A DNA stretch of 64,000 nt from Pseudeuparius sepicola (Eukaryota; Arthropoda; Insecta; Coleoptera; Anthribidae). The notes beneath the pieces were generated by a model. It had not been told where the DNA came from. It saw only the letters and a list, made by a program, of their open reading frames with translations, and ran no database searches. A program made the position numbers and the translations under genes. The stretch covers positions 16,656,175 through 16,720,174 of the forward strand of contig OY987303.1 of the NCBI GenBank assembly GCA_963920635.1, read 5' to 3'. Shown one piece after another: positions 42,375-53,258 of the stretch (its first letter is position 1; every line of letters begins with the position of its first letter).

Positions 42375-43889
42375 CATCAAAATTATTGCTTATAAAAACT
42401 AAGATCTTCTAAAATTCTGGGCGGTTCCAAGGAAGTTTTTAGAATTTATGTACAGGGTTAGTAATAATTGTTTTCAAACAAATAAAAATTGGAGTATAGG
42501 AGTGGCAATTAGGCCAGGGTAGATAATTTTTGAGAACAAAAAAATCTAGAACAGCATGACACCCATTGGAAAAGGAAGAAAATATAGCAAAAATAACAGA
42601 AAAAATAATTTAAGGGCGATTTAAGCTACGGTGTTGTAGGGGGTGATCTTTTAGGGGTGGAAAACGGTTTTTCACGATATCCGGCAAAACTGCAACTCCT
42701 ATCAAAAAAGTTAAATGGCAAAGTTGTAGGTAATAAAAAGATCTACAACTTTTGTATTTACACTTTTTTCACATAACCTGAAAATATCCACGATAAATCA
42801 AAATAACCGATTTTTTGGTTTTTAATTTTTATCTCACAAATCTCACAAATTCTACGAAATTTGGTGGAAACTTACCTTCTTATGTCTCGAACACGCTGTA
42901 ATTTTTTCGAATCAAAATATTTATTTTTACCCCTTTTTTGATTTTAAACCGAAAAAGTAACCTCATTTTCAATCGAAAATACCCACGTCAAAAAAGCTGC
43001 TTTTTAAAAAAAGTCGGTTCGCTTTTTGTTCGTTGAAACCTCTACTTTCTGATGGTGTAAAAAATATACATCACTTTGAAAATTTTCTCAGAAAATGCAA
43101 AAAAACGAAAAACTCGATATCGAAAAATTGGTTTTTAATCATTTTTTAAAATTTTGGACTATTTATTGAAATTTACACTTTAATTACTTGAAAATTTTAA
43201 GATTGCATGTTGAACAGTATGGGAATCTTGCAAACGGTGAGAGATAGAACAACAACAAACAACAAATGCGGAAAAAGTTGCGCAATTTTGAGGTCAGTAA
43301 AATGGTACAAACAGATTTCTAATATATTTTTTCGTTTTTGAGTTATTTCGACAAAAGTGAAATTTTGCATTTTTGATTTTATTTTTTTCTGAAGTTGTTA
43401 TCAACATTTAAATACAGGGAAACAATGAGTAGAAAAAAAGGAATTTTCAGTATAATTGTCTCAAAACATTTTAAAAATATTGTCCATACATCATGGTATT
43501 TGGAATGAAAGTGCTTTCAAAATCTGCAAAAAAATCCAGGTCCGTATTTAAAAAAATTAAGTTGAAAATGGTTTCTCAAAAAACGAAATGTTGTAGAACA
43601 AATCTAAAAACGCCATCTTAAAGCCCGTTAAGAAGTGCCATAAGAAAGTGTTTTTCTTTTTTCCTATCTGTGATAACAACTTCAGAAAAAAAAAATCCAA
43701 AATGCAAATTTTCACTTTTTTCAAAATAACTCAAAAACGAAAAAGATATTAGAAATCTGTTTGTACCATTTTAGCTTGTAGCAGTCTCCGTATATTCAAT
43801 AACGTATTGCTATCCTAAATTTTGTTCCTAAACCTATTTTTTTAATACTTTTTAAATAACTTTGAAATATATTTTTTAATATATCAGCA
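42375..43889. repeat. Cluster of dispersed repeats including family G
   Basis: Contains GGGGTGGAAAACGGTTTTTC, then GATATCCGGCAAAACTGCAA and AAGTTGTAGGTAATAAAAAG, which looks repeat-derived, and family G in both orientations (43,190-43,340 minus, 43,590-43,790 plus). No frame of note; stop codons in all phases. Confidence 0.55.
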
Positions 43890-45358
43890 AAAAGTCGCTT
43901 CGTTCTCAAAAAAGAAATTTTTTGATCGTAGAACTAGATCAGACCCCATAGGTGTTGTAAAGTACATCACTGTGCATACGAAATGGCGATTTACGACATT
44001 TTTTTGTGGTCGAGACCTTTTTTATTTAGAAAAACTGTCGAAATTGGCATTTTACGGAAATTGTGTTTTTTTACATTTCCATCGTCATATCTTTGAGAGT
44101 AGTGGAGCTATCGACTCGAATTTTCTTTAAAATTGAAGCTAACATATGAGCGCTTACAACGAATGCCATAGTTGTTGTCCAATATTGTTTATTAACCACT
44201 TTAAATAGCAACAAAATTGCAAGGTTATAAAAAATGTAATGAAATTTTCACTAAGCGAGAAACTTTTTTATTTGTGGAAATTTTTATACACATGCTGCGA
44301 GGGAAATGTGCTCAAAACATGAAGGAAGTTTTTGGTAAAAAAAATTACCTATAGCGCCTATAGTTTTTGGACTGTGCATTTTTTTGTGGCGCGCGCTACT
44401 CACGTGGAACGCAAAATTAATAATCCCTTGCGTGATAATATCCACACGTGGCAGGCATGTCTCAACAACTGATGCGTAGTTTACATGCGCAAGTGAAACT
44501 ATCACAAATATGAATATCTTAGAGTATTTCCTAAAAGTTTGCCAATGTAAACCCTCTCAGGAAGAACTCTGGGAGCGTTTACATGAACTCACAAGTCGTA
44601 CTGAGAGTCCTTCCAAATAGTTTATGTAAACGCTCCCAGAGACGTACCTACCTACTCTTTTATGGCAGAGAGTTCTCACTGAGAGGGTTTACATTGGCAA
44701 ACTATTAGCACAGACCTATGTGCTATTAGGAATTACTTTAAGATATTTATATTTGTGATAGTTTCACTTGCGCATGTAAACTACGCATTAGTTGTTGAGA
44801 CATGCCCGCCACGCGTGGATATTCTCAGGCAAGGGATTAATTTTGCGTTCCACGTGAGTAGCGCGCGCCACAAAAAAAATTCGCAGTTCAAAAACTATAG
44901 GCGCTATAGCTAATTTTTTTTTGCCAAAAACTTTTTTCGTGTTTTGGGCACATTTCCCTCGCAGCATGTATATAAAAATTTCCACAAATAAAAAAGTTTC
45001 TCGCTTAGTGAAAATTTCATTACACTTTTTATAACGTTGCAATTTTGTTGCTATTTAAAGTGGTTAATAAACAATATTGGACAACAAAAATGGCATTCGT
45101 TGTAAGCGCTCATATGTTAGCTTCAATTTAAAAAAAAATTCGAGTCGATAGCTCCACTACTCTCAAAGATATGACGATGTTAACGTAAAAGAACACAATT
45201 TCCGTAAATTGTCAATTTCGACAGTTTTTTCGAAATAAAAAAGGTCTCGACCACAAAAAAATTTCGTAAATCGCCATTTCGTATGCAGAGTGATGTACTT
45301 AACAACACCTATGGGGTCCAATCTAGTTCTACCTTGAAAAATTTTTTGACGACTTTTT
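43890..45358. mobile_element. Large foldback element (~1.47 kb)
   Basis: Inverted halves meet near 44,606. They share GAGAGTAGTGGAGCTATCGA, TTGTAAGCGCTCATATGTTA, CTTTAAATAGCAACAAAATT, GCGCGCGCTACTCACGTGGA and CGCATGTAAACTACGCAT, and a central GGGAGCGTTTACAT/ATGTAAACGCTCCC stem. The two frames at 44,284-44,505 and 44,788-45,042 are the same arm read twice. The right half carries a 14-bp insert with a 7-bp duplication (44,702-44,729) absent from the left half. No transposase. Confidence 0.88.
44702..44729. mobile_element. Micro-hairpin insert, 14 bp, 7-bp duplication
   Basis: CACAGACCTATGTG (44,709-44,722; CACA/TGTG stem) lies between CTATTAG repeats (44,702-44,708, 44,723-44,729). The matching position in the left arm (about 44,530) reads CTAAAAGTTTGCC with a single site, an empty-site control. 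Its CACAGACCTAT end resembles the 15,593 hairpin. Confidence 0.7.
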
Positions 45359-46230
45359 AGCCCGATTTCGCTTCACTAAATAGGACGAGGCGGGCCGGGC
45401 ACCGTTTTCGTTGCGCAAAGAAGCAGGTAAGTAGTTTTGATGACTCCACAGGCGGCGATCGTGCTTGGCACCGAGCGCTGTCTCAAAATTTGTTTCCTCA
45501 CTGGTCCCGTCGACCTGAGACGGGCCGGCAAACCGAGATTATTGCCGCGGTAAGCGTTGGAATTCTGTTTAGTTATTCTGTGCTGGAAGTTAGAAAACTT
45601 AAAAATTGTGAATTATGATGGGAAATATTTTGCCTCCTTTGGAATCTATGGCACTGGCATGTCACATAAAACCTAATGGCAGTTGGACACTGACATATAA
45701 CATAACCTTGTACCAGCCCACTTATGTGGTCTCCTTGGAAATATACAGAAAACAAGGCTTCACTTTTCCTATGTGATAGACTGTGACATGCTGGGTCCCC
45801 TTATTTTAAAGAGTCCCTGCGCCACTAGAATGGTGTATATATATTTAATGCATGTCACTTTTTAAAAAAGTAGGCGATGAGTTTAGATCACTTCAGTGAC
45901 GTATATAGAAATTAATTTCGGGTGGGAAGGGACAATTTTTGTGAATTTCTTTGAAACAAGTGCATTTGAAATAATTCTGTAAAATGCGCCGCAGGCGAAA
46001 TTTTTTCTAAATATTAAGGAAACTTGCTTAAAACTAGTCTTAGAAAATCCCAATACCTTCAGATTTTCAAGCTGTAGTGAATAATTTCAAATTCTGAAAT
46101 GGTTTCAGCCCCGCCCTTTTAAATACGCTACTGACTGGACTCGGAGGTGCGCGGCCAGTCGAAACGCGTACGCCGCACCGTTCGCACCCGCCTAGAGCCG
46201 GCCCTGGAGGGGTTAGACCAATGCGGCTGT
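45359..46230 (-). repeat. GC-rich segment and inverse copy of the 39.4-40.2 kb element
   Basis: 45,561-45,590 and about 45,795-45,835 match 40.2 and 39.4 kb inverted. Flanking parts 45,380-45,560 and 46,130-46,210 are GC-rich (GACGAGGCGGGCCGGGCACC). No gene supported. Confidence 0.5.
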
Positions 46231-47299
46231 TGAAGTTGAAATAGCTTTAAGGTTTAAAAAACCTATTGTTTTTAAATGGTTTTTTAATAAAAAACTGAAA
46301 CAGGTTTAAGTTGAACAAGTTTAACAATAAAACTTTAAAAATATTAAATAATAATTATAATAATAGCTGAATATTCTTTCTCGCATTTACCTATTACCTA
46401 TCCCTTTTTTACTTATTTGATTTCTCATTATTACGGATTACGGATATATTCCTACACATTCTTCGCGTGGCGTGACTACACCTAAAGAATTGCCAGTAGG
46501 TATGGTAAAAGATTTCTTCGCGCCACTTGCCTAACTGAACCTTTCATAAAAATATTAAATAAATCTTCAAATACAAATTAGTACTAATCTATTCATAAAA
46601 GATTCCCTGGGAATCCAATATTTTCCTAATCCAACGGCGCACGCAGCCATTTACCACCGTTCACCCGTTACTGTTGTCCAGTGTTGCCAGTTATGTTTTA
46701 TTTTATAGCATATTCTGATGATAAAACTCGGTACTGCACTGATCCAAAAATTATGTTTTGTTGGCAGTTTTCGGGCGGGTTTCCATGCTCTACTGAAAAC
46801 CAGTTAAATAAATTATTACACTCAATGAAGCTCGTTCTAGTGGTGGTGCAAAAGCATAACAAATGGTGGTATTTCGGGAGGGTGGGGGTTACGGATTACA
46901 AAACCCAACGCTCGAAAAGCAATTTTTACATAAACAGGAAGTTCAACAATTTGGTTTAACTATATTATTTATTTTATTTTGTTTAATTTATTTTTTCCAC
47001 TTTTTTTTTCATTTCATTTTCAGTTTATTTAACTATCCAATTCATTTTGTACATGATATTTGACCGTTGTAAAAAGCGACATCTATATCTAAGAACGCAT
47101 TTCAACTCGAAAGGAACAAAGCTGTGCTATCGACATTTAAGTTCGCATCAACAATCACGTGCTTGAGTTGGTTATCCATCGCTGCATTGCTGTTTTAAGT
47201 TTGAATAGATGTATGAAACTGAAAATAAACGTTTAGCAACATTGAGGACTTCTTTGCAAAATTTTCAAATACGATCCTATAATTACTAGACCTTTAGAA
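46231..47299. other. Unassigned AT-rich region
   Basis: The 92-codon plus frame at 46,681-46,959 matches nothing recognised. A partial repeat, TTCGCG(T/C)...CACTTGCC/GTGACTACACC, occurs at about 46,460 and 46,515. No supported gene. Confidence 0.3.
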
Positions 47300-47490
47300 T
47301 CTGCGCCATGGCCGCTATGTAGCGTTAGGACTGACGCGCCACTTCAAGTGCACCATTTATAATTCAGCTCTGCCGTCCCGGGGTTGAAATGGCGCGAATT
47401 ACAAATTCAGCTTCGCATCAATGTTTTACACCATTTACATTCCCCGATGGCGCCTTCGACAGGCGAAATTCACCTGCTTATCCCATATTC
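47300..47490. other. Small GC-richer island
   Basis: Unique moderately GC-rich block with CCATGGCCGCTATGTAGCGT and GGCGCGAATTACAAATTCAG. No frame with a recognised domain. Candidate regulatory fragment only. Confidence 0.25.
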
Positions 47491-47889
47491 AAGGACAGGA
47501 AATTCTAGGAACGGGAACTGCTTTTTTATTGTATCGACACTTCAGGTAATTGGAAATAACGAGAAAATATTAAACTGCAATAGCTGAAATGAGATCATGA
47601 CGTTGTGACTGAGGATCCTTTTTTTCTGAATGAGGTAAGGTAATTTATTATTCAGATGTGAAAGACGAAAAAAGGCGAAACGGAACGCCTGGATGATATA
47701 TTGCTTATTGTTTTAATAAACAGGGGTGGTGTTTCAAGGGGTGCGACAGAAATGGAAGTCGTAACTATCTCACAGCAGTTGCGAAGCTGTATACACTGAA
47801 ATCAACGGAAACTGGAGAGCTTGTGTTGTTGTTTTGGAATATATATATAAGTACCTGTGTTAGTAAAATAAAATTTACTATTGTAATAT

Positions 47890-47932
47890 ACAGTGGTCGC
47901 CAAAAAGTTTGCACTACTTATATGGCAAACTT
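47890..47932 (+). repeat. Tc1/mariner-type terminal repeat, single end
   Basis: TACAGTGGTCGCCAAAAAGT, then TTGCAC, has the TA-CAGT start and composition of Tc1-like TIRs. GCAAACTTTTT follows nearby as a partial inverse. No transposase or matching far end was found, so this is a remnant. Confidence 0.45.
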
Positions 47933-48376
47933 TTTTTCTAAAATTATATTCGGAGTCAGTCTCTGCGTCATTTATAATCAAAGAAACTAGCTATGGTCAA
48001 TGTGATTGGCACAAAGAAATTCTAAAATTCAAACTCACCAATGATATTGACAGTTACTAGTTCCGATCTGATTAGGGAACTATTATTGGTTCTGTCATAT
48101 TCGCAACAGAGCCAATATACCATTTGAAATTTTTCATTCTCCAAAAAAACTATTATTATTATTCAAAACTGAGAAATATGACCCGATAAATAGTTGTTTA
48201 CAATCGTGTCAAGATGTCAAATTCGAATAAGTGAGTATTTGTACTTTTTTTTAGAAAATATTACTTATTAATATTTTTTGTATTTTTTTTATTTTACAGA
48301 TCAACTAATAAAGCAAAATTTCCTCCTTCCCACAACATAACTACGACTAGCCTTGAACAAATTTATTGGGAAAATA

Positions 48377-48424
48377 GCTTCAACCAGTGACTATAGAATT
48401 CTTTCTATAGTCACTGCTTCAACC
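48377..48424. mobile_element. Micro-hairpin insert, 30-32 bp, 7-9-bp duplication
   Basis: A perfect 13-bp stem AGTGACTATAGAA/TTCTATAGTCACT with loop TTCT (48,386-48,415) lies between GCTTCAACC repeats (48,377-48,385, 48,416-48,424). If the adjoining C and G are counted with the hairpin (CAGTG...CACTG), the repeat is CTTCAAC, 7 bp, like the other cases. Confidence 0.75.
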
Positions 48425-48573
48425 CTGTGCGTTAGAATTCGGATCTAAACATTGCCGAAGTACCGACTCAAAGTTCTCAGACAAATTTTAGAACTGATAG
48501 TTTATTCTGATACACTGACTGATCAAAGACATCAAGTGATGCAGAAGTAACTATAAAGATATTCTTTGTGGGC

Positions 48574-49746
48574 TAAATTAAACTGGAACCCTTTTTAATG
48601 CGTAATAATTTTCAAAAGTTTTTTTTATCATTTTTGGATATGTTGTGGCCTAAGTTATTTGAACCAAAATGAACTATGCAATGCGGGTCAATTTCAAAAA
48701 TGTAAAAATGGTCAAAAAATATTTGAAAGGGTTTGGAATATCGCTCATTAAAAAACTACATATATAGAAACAAATTTAAAATTGATAGTTTAGATTTTGT
48801 AAAACCATGTGGGTGAATTTAAATTGGAACCTTTTTTAATGCTTAATATATTTTTTATTTTAAAAGTTTTTTTTATCATTTTTGGATATTATGTTATGGC
48901 CTAAGTTATTTGAAACAAAAAGAACTATGCAAGGCGGGTCAATTTCAGTGGCATACGGAAAAGAGGGTATCTTTCAGAACCAATGTATACTATTTTCTTG
49001 CAAAAATCATCCAAATAAAATAAAAATGTAAAAATGAGCAATAATCCGTACGCCACTGAAATAGACTTATTTAAACTCGGTTAAACTTAAACTTAAATTA
49101 ATAAAACAATTTCCAATAATAAAAAGCACACAGTTAAAATTTTACTTTTTATCAAGTAGCCACGAAACAATTTTGTATCTTAGCTTGCATGACACTGACG
49201 TTTGTAAAAAATCAAAGAATATTTTTATAAATATGGCTGTCCTTACAAACGAATATAAAGTATTAATAAAATCTTTAAATGAGTCTATGCATTAAGGGGC
49301 TAAGAAACGAATTAATATGTTTCCAAATCGAAACTGTTTAGTACAGTTTCATATTTTTTAAAACATTTGAGAGAAACAAATAGATCGTTGGCACAAAAAT
49401 TTTTCATGGCTATCTACTTGATAAAAAAGTAAAAGTTTATCTGTGCGCTTTTTAGTATTAGAAATTGTTTTACTATTTTAAGTTTAAATTTAACTGAGTT
49501 TTATTAAATATATTTCACTGGCGTACGGATTATTGCCCATTTTTACATTTTTATTTCATTAGACTGATTTTTGAATCTACATAAAATATATTGGTTTTGA
49601 AAAATACCTTCTTTTCCGTACGCCACTGAAATTGACCCGCTTTGAATAGTTATTTTTTATTCAAATAACTTAATACAAAAATGATTAAAAAAACCTTTGA
49701 AAATAAAAAAATATTACGCATTAAAAAGGGGTTCAATTTAATTTGG
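48574..49746. mobile_element. Foldback element with a duplicated left end
   Basis: The left end is present twice in tandem (48,574-48,705 and 48,816-48,955), both with GGAACC(C/T)TTTTTAATGC and GCGGGTCAATTTCA. Inverted arms run about 48,816-49,140 against 49,430-49,746, sharing AATTTCAGTGGC(A/G)TACGGAAA and AATCCGTACGCCACTGAAA. A 21-bp palindrome GAAACTGTTTAGTACAGTTT lies in the centre (49,330). No transposase. Confidence 0.8.
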
Positions 49747-50184
49747 CCCATACAGTGTGTGTGTGAACGATTCAGAATTTGGACTTCTTGAACACTATGT
49801 ACTATGGAGCACATGCAACAGTCAAACAGTTGACTAGACAACGCTTCTGATCGGATGAATGCCATCTAACAGATTGTATGTTTATGTTTTTCCTGGAATA
49901 TTATCAAGTACTTGAGATTTTCCTTAAAAAGTTTGTAGATATTTGAAAACGATCACAGATATTATGGTCGTGTTTTACACAACGAATCATGTATTAAACC
50001 AACCGTCAAAGAATAAAGAAATAAGTCGGCGAACCGTCGCAGATTGAAATCCTATCCACATAAAGCGTCACCCAGGGCAAAAATCTCTCAGAAATCTCCG
50101 GTAAATCTCCTCGAAACCCGAGAAAAATAATATACTTTCGCCTTCACCTCGCCCAGACGACGGGGCAAGGGCATATCAGTTTAA
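49747..50184. other. Unassigned, GC-richer toward the right
   Basis: No frame or repeat. From about 50,030 the composition becomes more balanced and leads into the island with the frame below. Confidence 0.3.
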
Positions 50185-50631
50185 ATCGGCCGCTTAATAG
50201 TGTATTGTCGCTGCGGATCCCCTAAGTATGATTTAAGCGAGGGGCACCGTGCAGCTGGGGAGACTTTATTACACGTTATTACAGTAGTATTTCCAGCTTA
50301 TGTGGCTGCGCGAAGAAAAGGACTAGTAAAAGACGATAATAGTCCTATATATGAATCCTTGCTGCGGCCGCAATGTCCCCGTGAAATATTAGCCGCAGAT
50401 TTACCGGTGTATGACCCCACGTTGGGCGCGTACGAGGTACGGTCTCGGGATTTCATTAAAACTGGGATAGTTAGGGGGGATATTTATGAATTTAATAAAC
50501 AATATCTTATATTTTCAAGGAATCCCGTGTTGGAGAGCCCGCTAAGAATCTATGTGTACAGTTATTCTCTTCCTCCGTTACGAAAAGTACTTTCATCCAG
50601 CCGTTTAGAATGTTTTCAAAAGGGGGTATAA
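50185..50631 (+). other. Unrecognised 148-codon open frame without ATG start
   Basis: Open from after a stop at 50,182-50,184 to TAA at 50,629-50,631, the longest continuous frame in the right half. No ATG near its beginning and no clear splice acceptor. Its peptide has a mixed, protein-like composition (AGETLLHVITVVFPAYVAAR; DLPVYDPTLGAYEVRSRDFI) but matches no family I recognise. It could be an internal exon, a transposon relic or chance in a GC-balanced island. Confidence 0.2.
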
Positions 50632-50654
50632 AGAATATTCTAAACGACTATGCC

Positions 50655-50790
50655 CCGTTGGCCTTCGTTGACCAATAAACGTATTTGTTATGATCTCAGG
50701 AGCATCTCATTGGTCAACAACGTGGAATTTGGTGGCCTGCAAGGCCGAGGCAGATAAACAACATGAGTTAGACACGAAAATGAAACCTGG
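50655..50790. repeat. Diverged hairpin unit related to H (31.3/32.0 kb)
   Basis: GTGGAATTTGGTGGCC, GCAAGGCCGAGGCAGATAAA and CAACATGAGTTA parallel the centre of H (GTGGAATTTAGTTGCC, GGCCGAGGCAAATAAACCAC). Upstream an inverted pair CGTTGACCAAT/ATTGGTCAACAACG (about 50,657 and 50,708) adds a stem. Confidence 0.55.
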
Positions 50791-50849
50791 CATATCCAAT
50801 GTGCATTAATGAGACACACATCTAGCGAACCATGCACTTTTCTACGTCT

Positions 50850-51120
50850 ATTACAGTTTTAACCCTCACTGCTAGCACCATCTGTTCACCTCGACGGCCA
50901 GATTTTCAAGTGGCGTGTTCCAGAGTTTAACCTAAACCGTGCCATTAGTAAAATTGGGTGGTGCGGGATTCACAAGTCGCGGTTTGTTTTTATTTTGGGA
51001 GACGGCGCGTCGGCGCTGCGGCGTGAAGTTAAATGAAGCGTAGGTGCGGTCCGCGTCACGTCTGATTCGTTTATTATCACGGCGTAAAGTGCCATCCTCC
51101 ATCCTTATTTATAATGGACG
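50850..51120. other. GC-richer island, candidate regulatory DNA
   Basis: Unique block with GGCGCGTCGGCGCTGCGGCG, a Runx-like TGCGGT (about 51,035) and posterior-Hox-like TTTATTATCACGG. No recognised coding domain. Confidence 0.25.
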
Positions 51121-52129
51121 AGAATAGAAACATCGGCATATGTTTTGGGGGTATTTTGGAACCGGCGGCAACAAAGAGACACTGTTTTGTTTATCGCGAA
51201 CTTCAACGGGTTGGAATCTACACCGGACGAATATAAGTTCATAGTCATGACTCAAAACCGTTTGAGATTACACGCGACATCCTCAGGGTACGAGACTATG
51301 ATTGTTTCGATCAATGGGATTGGTTGTAGGGGTACAGATATATTTCTGCATAACTGTTGGTGACCTTTTTTCGCACCGTTAAATTCCTTCGCTGGAGACT
51401 AGAATGCAGAATAGAAAAGTACAATTTGCCTTTGTTCCACAAATTATTGCAAAAGGGAACCGGCAACATTGCAATGCCGTTCCTCCTGACAGTCACAGAG
51501 GTTGCCAAATATTAAATTGAATTTTCGAATTTCCTTTCAGCAGCTAAAGCAAAAGGGACACTGTCTCGCAATAATAACAGCTAGTTATATACAGCTGAAT
51601 ACCTCTTCCTCTCCTACATTCTCTCGAATCCCCGCAATGAAATGTAGTGCGCAAATCTGGCCCGAAATTCCCCCATGTAGAGGAATTCATAATCTCCACA
51701 GCGTTCCTACATGTATCGGGTATATCGTTCTAGGAATATCACGAAAACTTTCGGGACATGCCCGTAGAATATTAACACCAACTATTCCCGAAGAATTTTC
51801 GATCGTTCCTTGCAGATTCCACGTGGTCTTATGGTTTTGGCGAAAGGAACTATTACAGATTTGGTAATAAATAAACTACTCGCCATCTGAACAAATTTAT
51901 TCACTCTGTTATTAACTACTCGGTATAATTCTCGTCCCCCATAGTTTACAATTTCTTATTTAATATCCATTTAAACATGAAATTGCGAACAAACCTGTGT
52001 TATTTTTTTAAATCGATGCCAATTCTCCAGAACGAGTACTGACTATCATAATACTGACGCGATCAAAATCGGTAGATCGGAGTAGTAACATCCTTTTTAC
52101 CGATCTGGTTGCAGCTATGACTTGGGATG
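51121..52129. other. Unassigned region
   Basis: Frames 51,145-51,363 and 51,502-51,867 (plus) are open for 72 and 121 codons but contain no recognised domain and no strong start context. No repeat pair. Confidence 0.3.
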
Positions 52130-52780
52130 GGTATGTGGAGCCCAACGAAGTGCAAATGACGGAATGTTTCCCGTATTATTTTGTTTTTATAAAAAGCTGA
52201 CGTTAAATTTCGTCGCCGATATGACATTCCGAGTGGTCCCGAGCTCCCAACCGAAATTAGTGGTATAAAAATCTCGGATCCGCTAAAATTGAATACAGGC
52301 GAATCCTGAGAATTTCATTACTCCGCAGAACGCCCTTCGGGCCGAAAGGGTTTTACCGTTGGGTGATTAAACCTTCAGTCAACGGTTTTACGATCTCGAG
52401 CGTCGGAGATTCCCTCAAACCGTTGACTGAAGGTTTAAAAAGACCTCTCACGGATCCAGATAAAATGCCGAGCGCTTTTGGAGGCGAAGGACTATGGATA
52501 TTCGAACTTTTTCCAATGATCGTAGTCATTCGCCTCCGCGCACCAACTCCATCTACTGGTGTATAGCGGTATTATTATTTCTATTTAGCTCTCGTCCACT
52601 ACTACTGTTTAGTACCATCTATTTTCGATAATTACAATGACTCTAACAAAATCGATAATTAGTGGTAGATTTCGTACTCGACAATTTCGTATTCCAAAAG
52701 GCTCGTTTGTGTTCGGGGCGGGGCAAACAAGTCTAAAAATAGACACGGGGGGAGAAGGGAGAAGGGGCCAGTGAAATAAT
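52130..52780. promoter_or_regulatory. GC-richer island with GC box and MEF2-like site
   Basis: GGGGCGGGGC at 52,715-52,724 is a perfect Sp/KLF GC box, followed 8 bp later by CTAAAAATAG at 52,733-52,742, a perfect MEF2-type CTA(A/T)4TAG element. The same island holds a perfect 22-bp hairpin (52,365-52,386 with 52,417-52,438). No gene seen. Candidate cis-regulatory module. Confidence 0.35.
52365..52438. repeat. Perfect 22-bp inverted repeat
   Basis: TTAAACCTTCAGTCAACGGT and two more bases pair exactly with 52,417-52,438 around a 30-nt loop. No flanking direct repeat. It lies in unique, transposon-free sequence, unlike most palindromes here. Confidence 0.7.
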
Positions 52781-53218
52781 TCTACGATTTGGCTTTTATA
52801 AAATTAGGAATAGATTCAGGGTTGGGCGTATTTCAGTTTGATATTTGACGATTTTAACGGATTGGCAGATTTTTAAAATTCTCTTTTTTAGGATATAGTG
52901 ATCTACATTATGTTGCTTCAATTTCTTACGTTGATTTGAAAAACAAAACATATGTCCAAAATGAAAACTTTGAGAAAAGTGAAAAAACTGATTGCCTTCC
53001 CTCTATTAGGGAATATTTTTTAATGTACCTAGGCGTTTTTCTGGAAAAATGTTGAATACAGAAAGAGGTTGTATTTATTTTTATTTTTTTAGCTTAAGTA
53101 ACTAATAAAAATATATACTGTGTGTCCGGCGATTCAGTGCCCAAGGGGTGTAAACGATAAAAAAATTCTAATTGTAAGTTGACATTCTGTTTGGTGTTGC
53201 CCCAATAATTGGCCGAAC
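52781..53218. other. Unassigned AT-rich region
   Basis: Only a weak repeat-like terminus (ACTGTGTGTCCGGCGATTCA near 53,118) is seen. No gene. Confidence 0.3.
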
Positions 53219-53258
53219 CTATCAGCAAAGTCTAGAGAATACTAGACTTTGCTATCAG
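53219..53258. mobile_element. Micro-hairpin insert, 26 bp, 7-bp duplication
   Basis: A perfect 10-bp stem CAAAGTCTAG/CTAGACTTTG with loop AGAATA (53,226-53,251) between CTATCAG repeats (53,219-53,225, 53,252-53,258). CTAGACTTTGC also occurs once at about 55,275 outside any hairpin. Confidence 0.7.

Noticed and set aside
52365..52438. 22-bp perfect inverted repeat as a micro-hairpin insertion
   Set aside because: No flanking direct repeat and a 30-nt unique loop; reported only as an inverted repeat.
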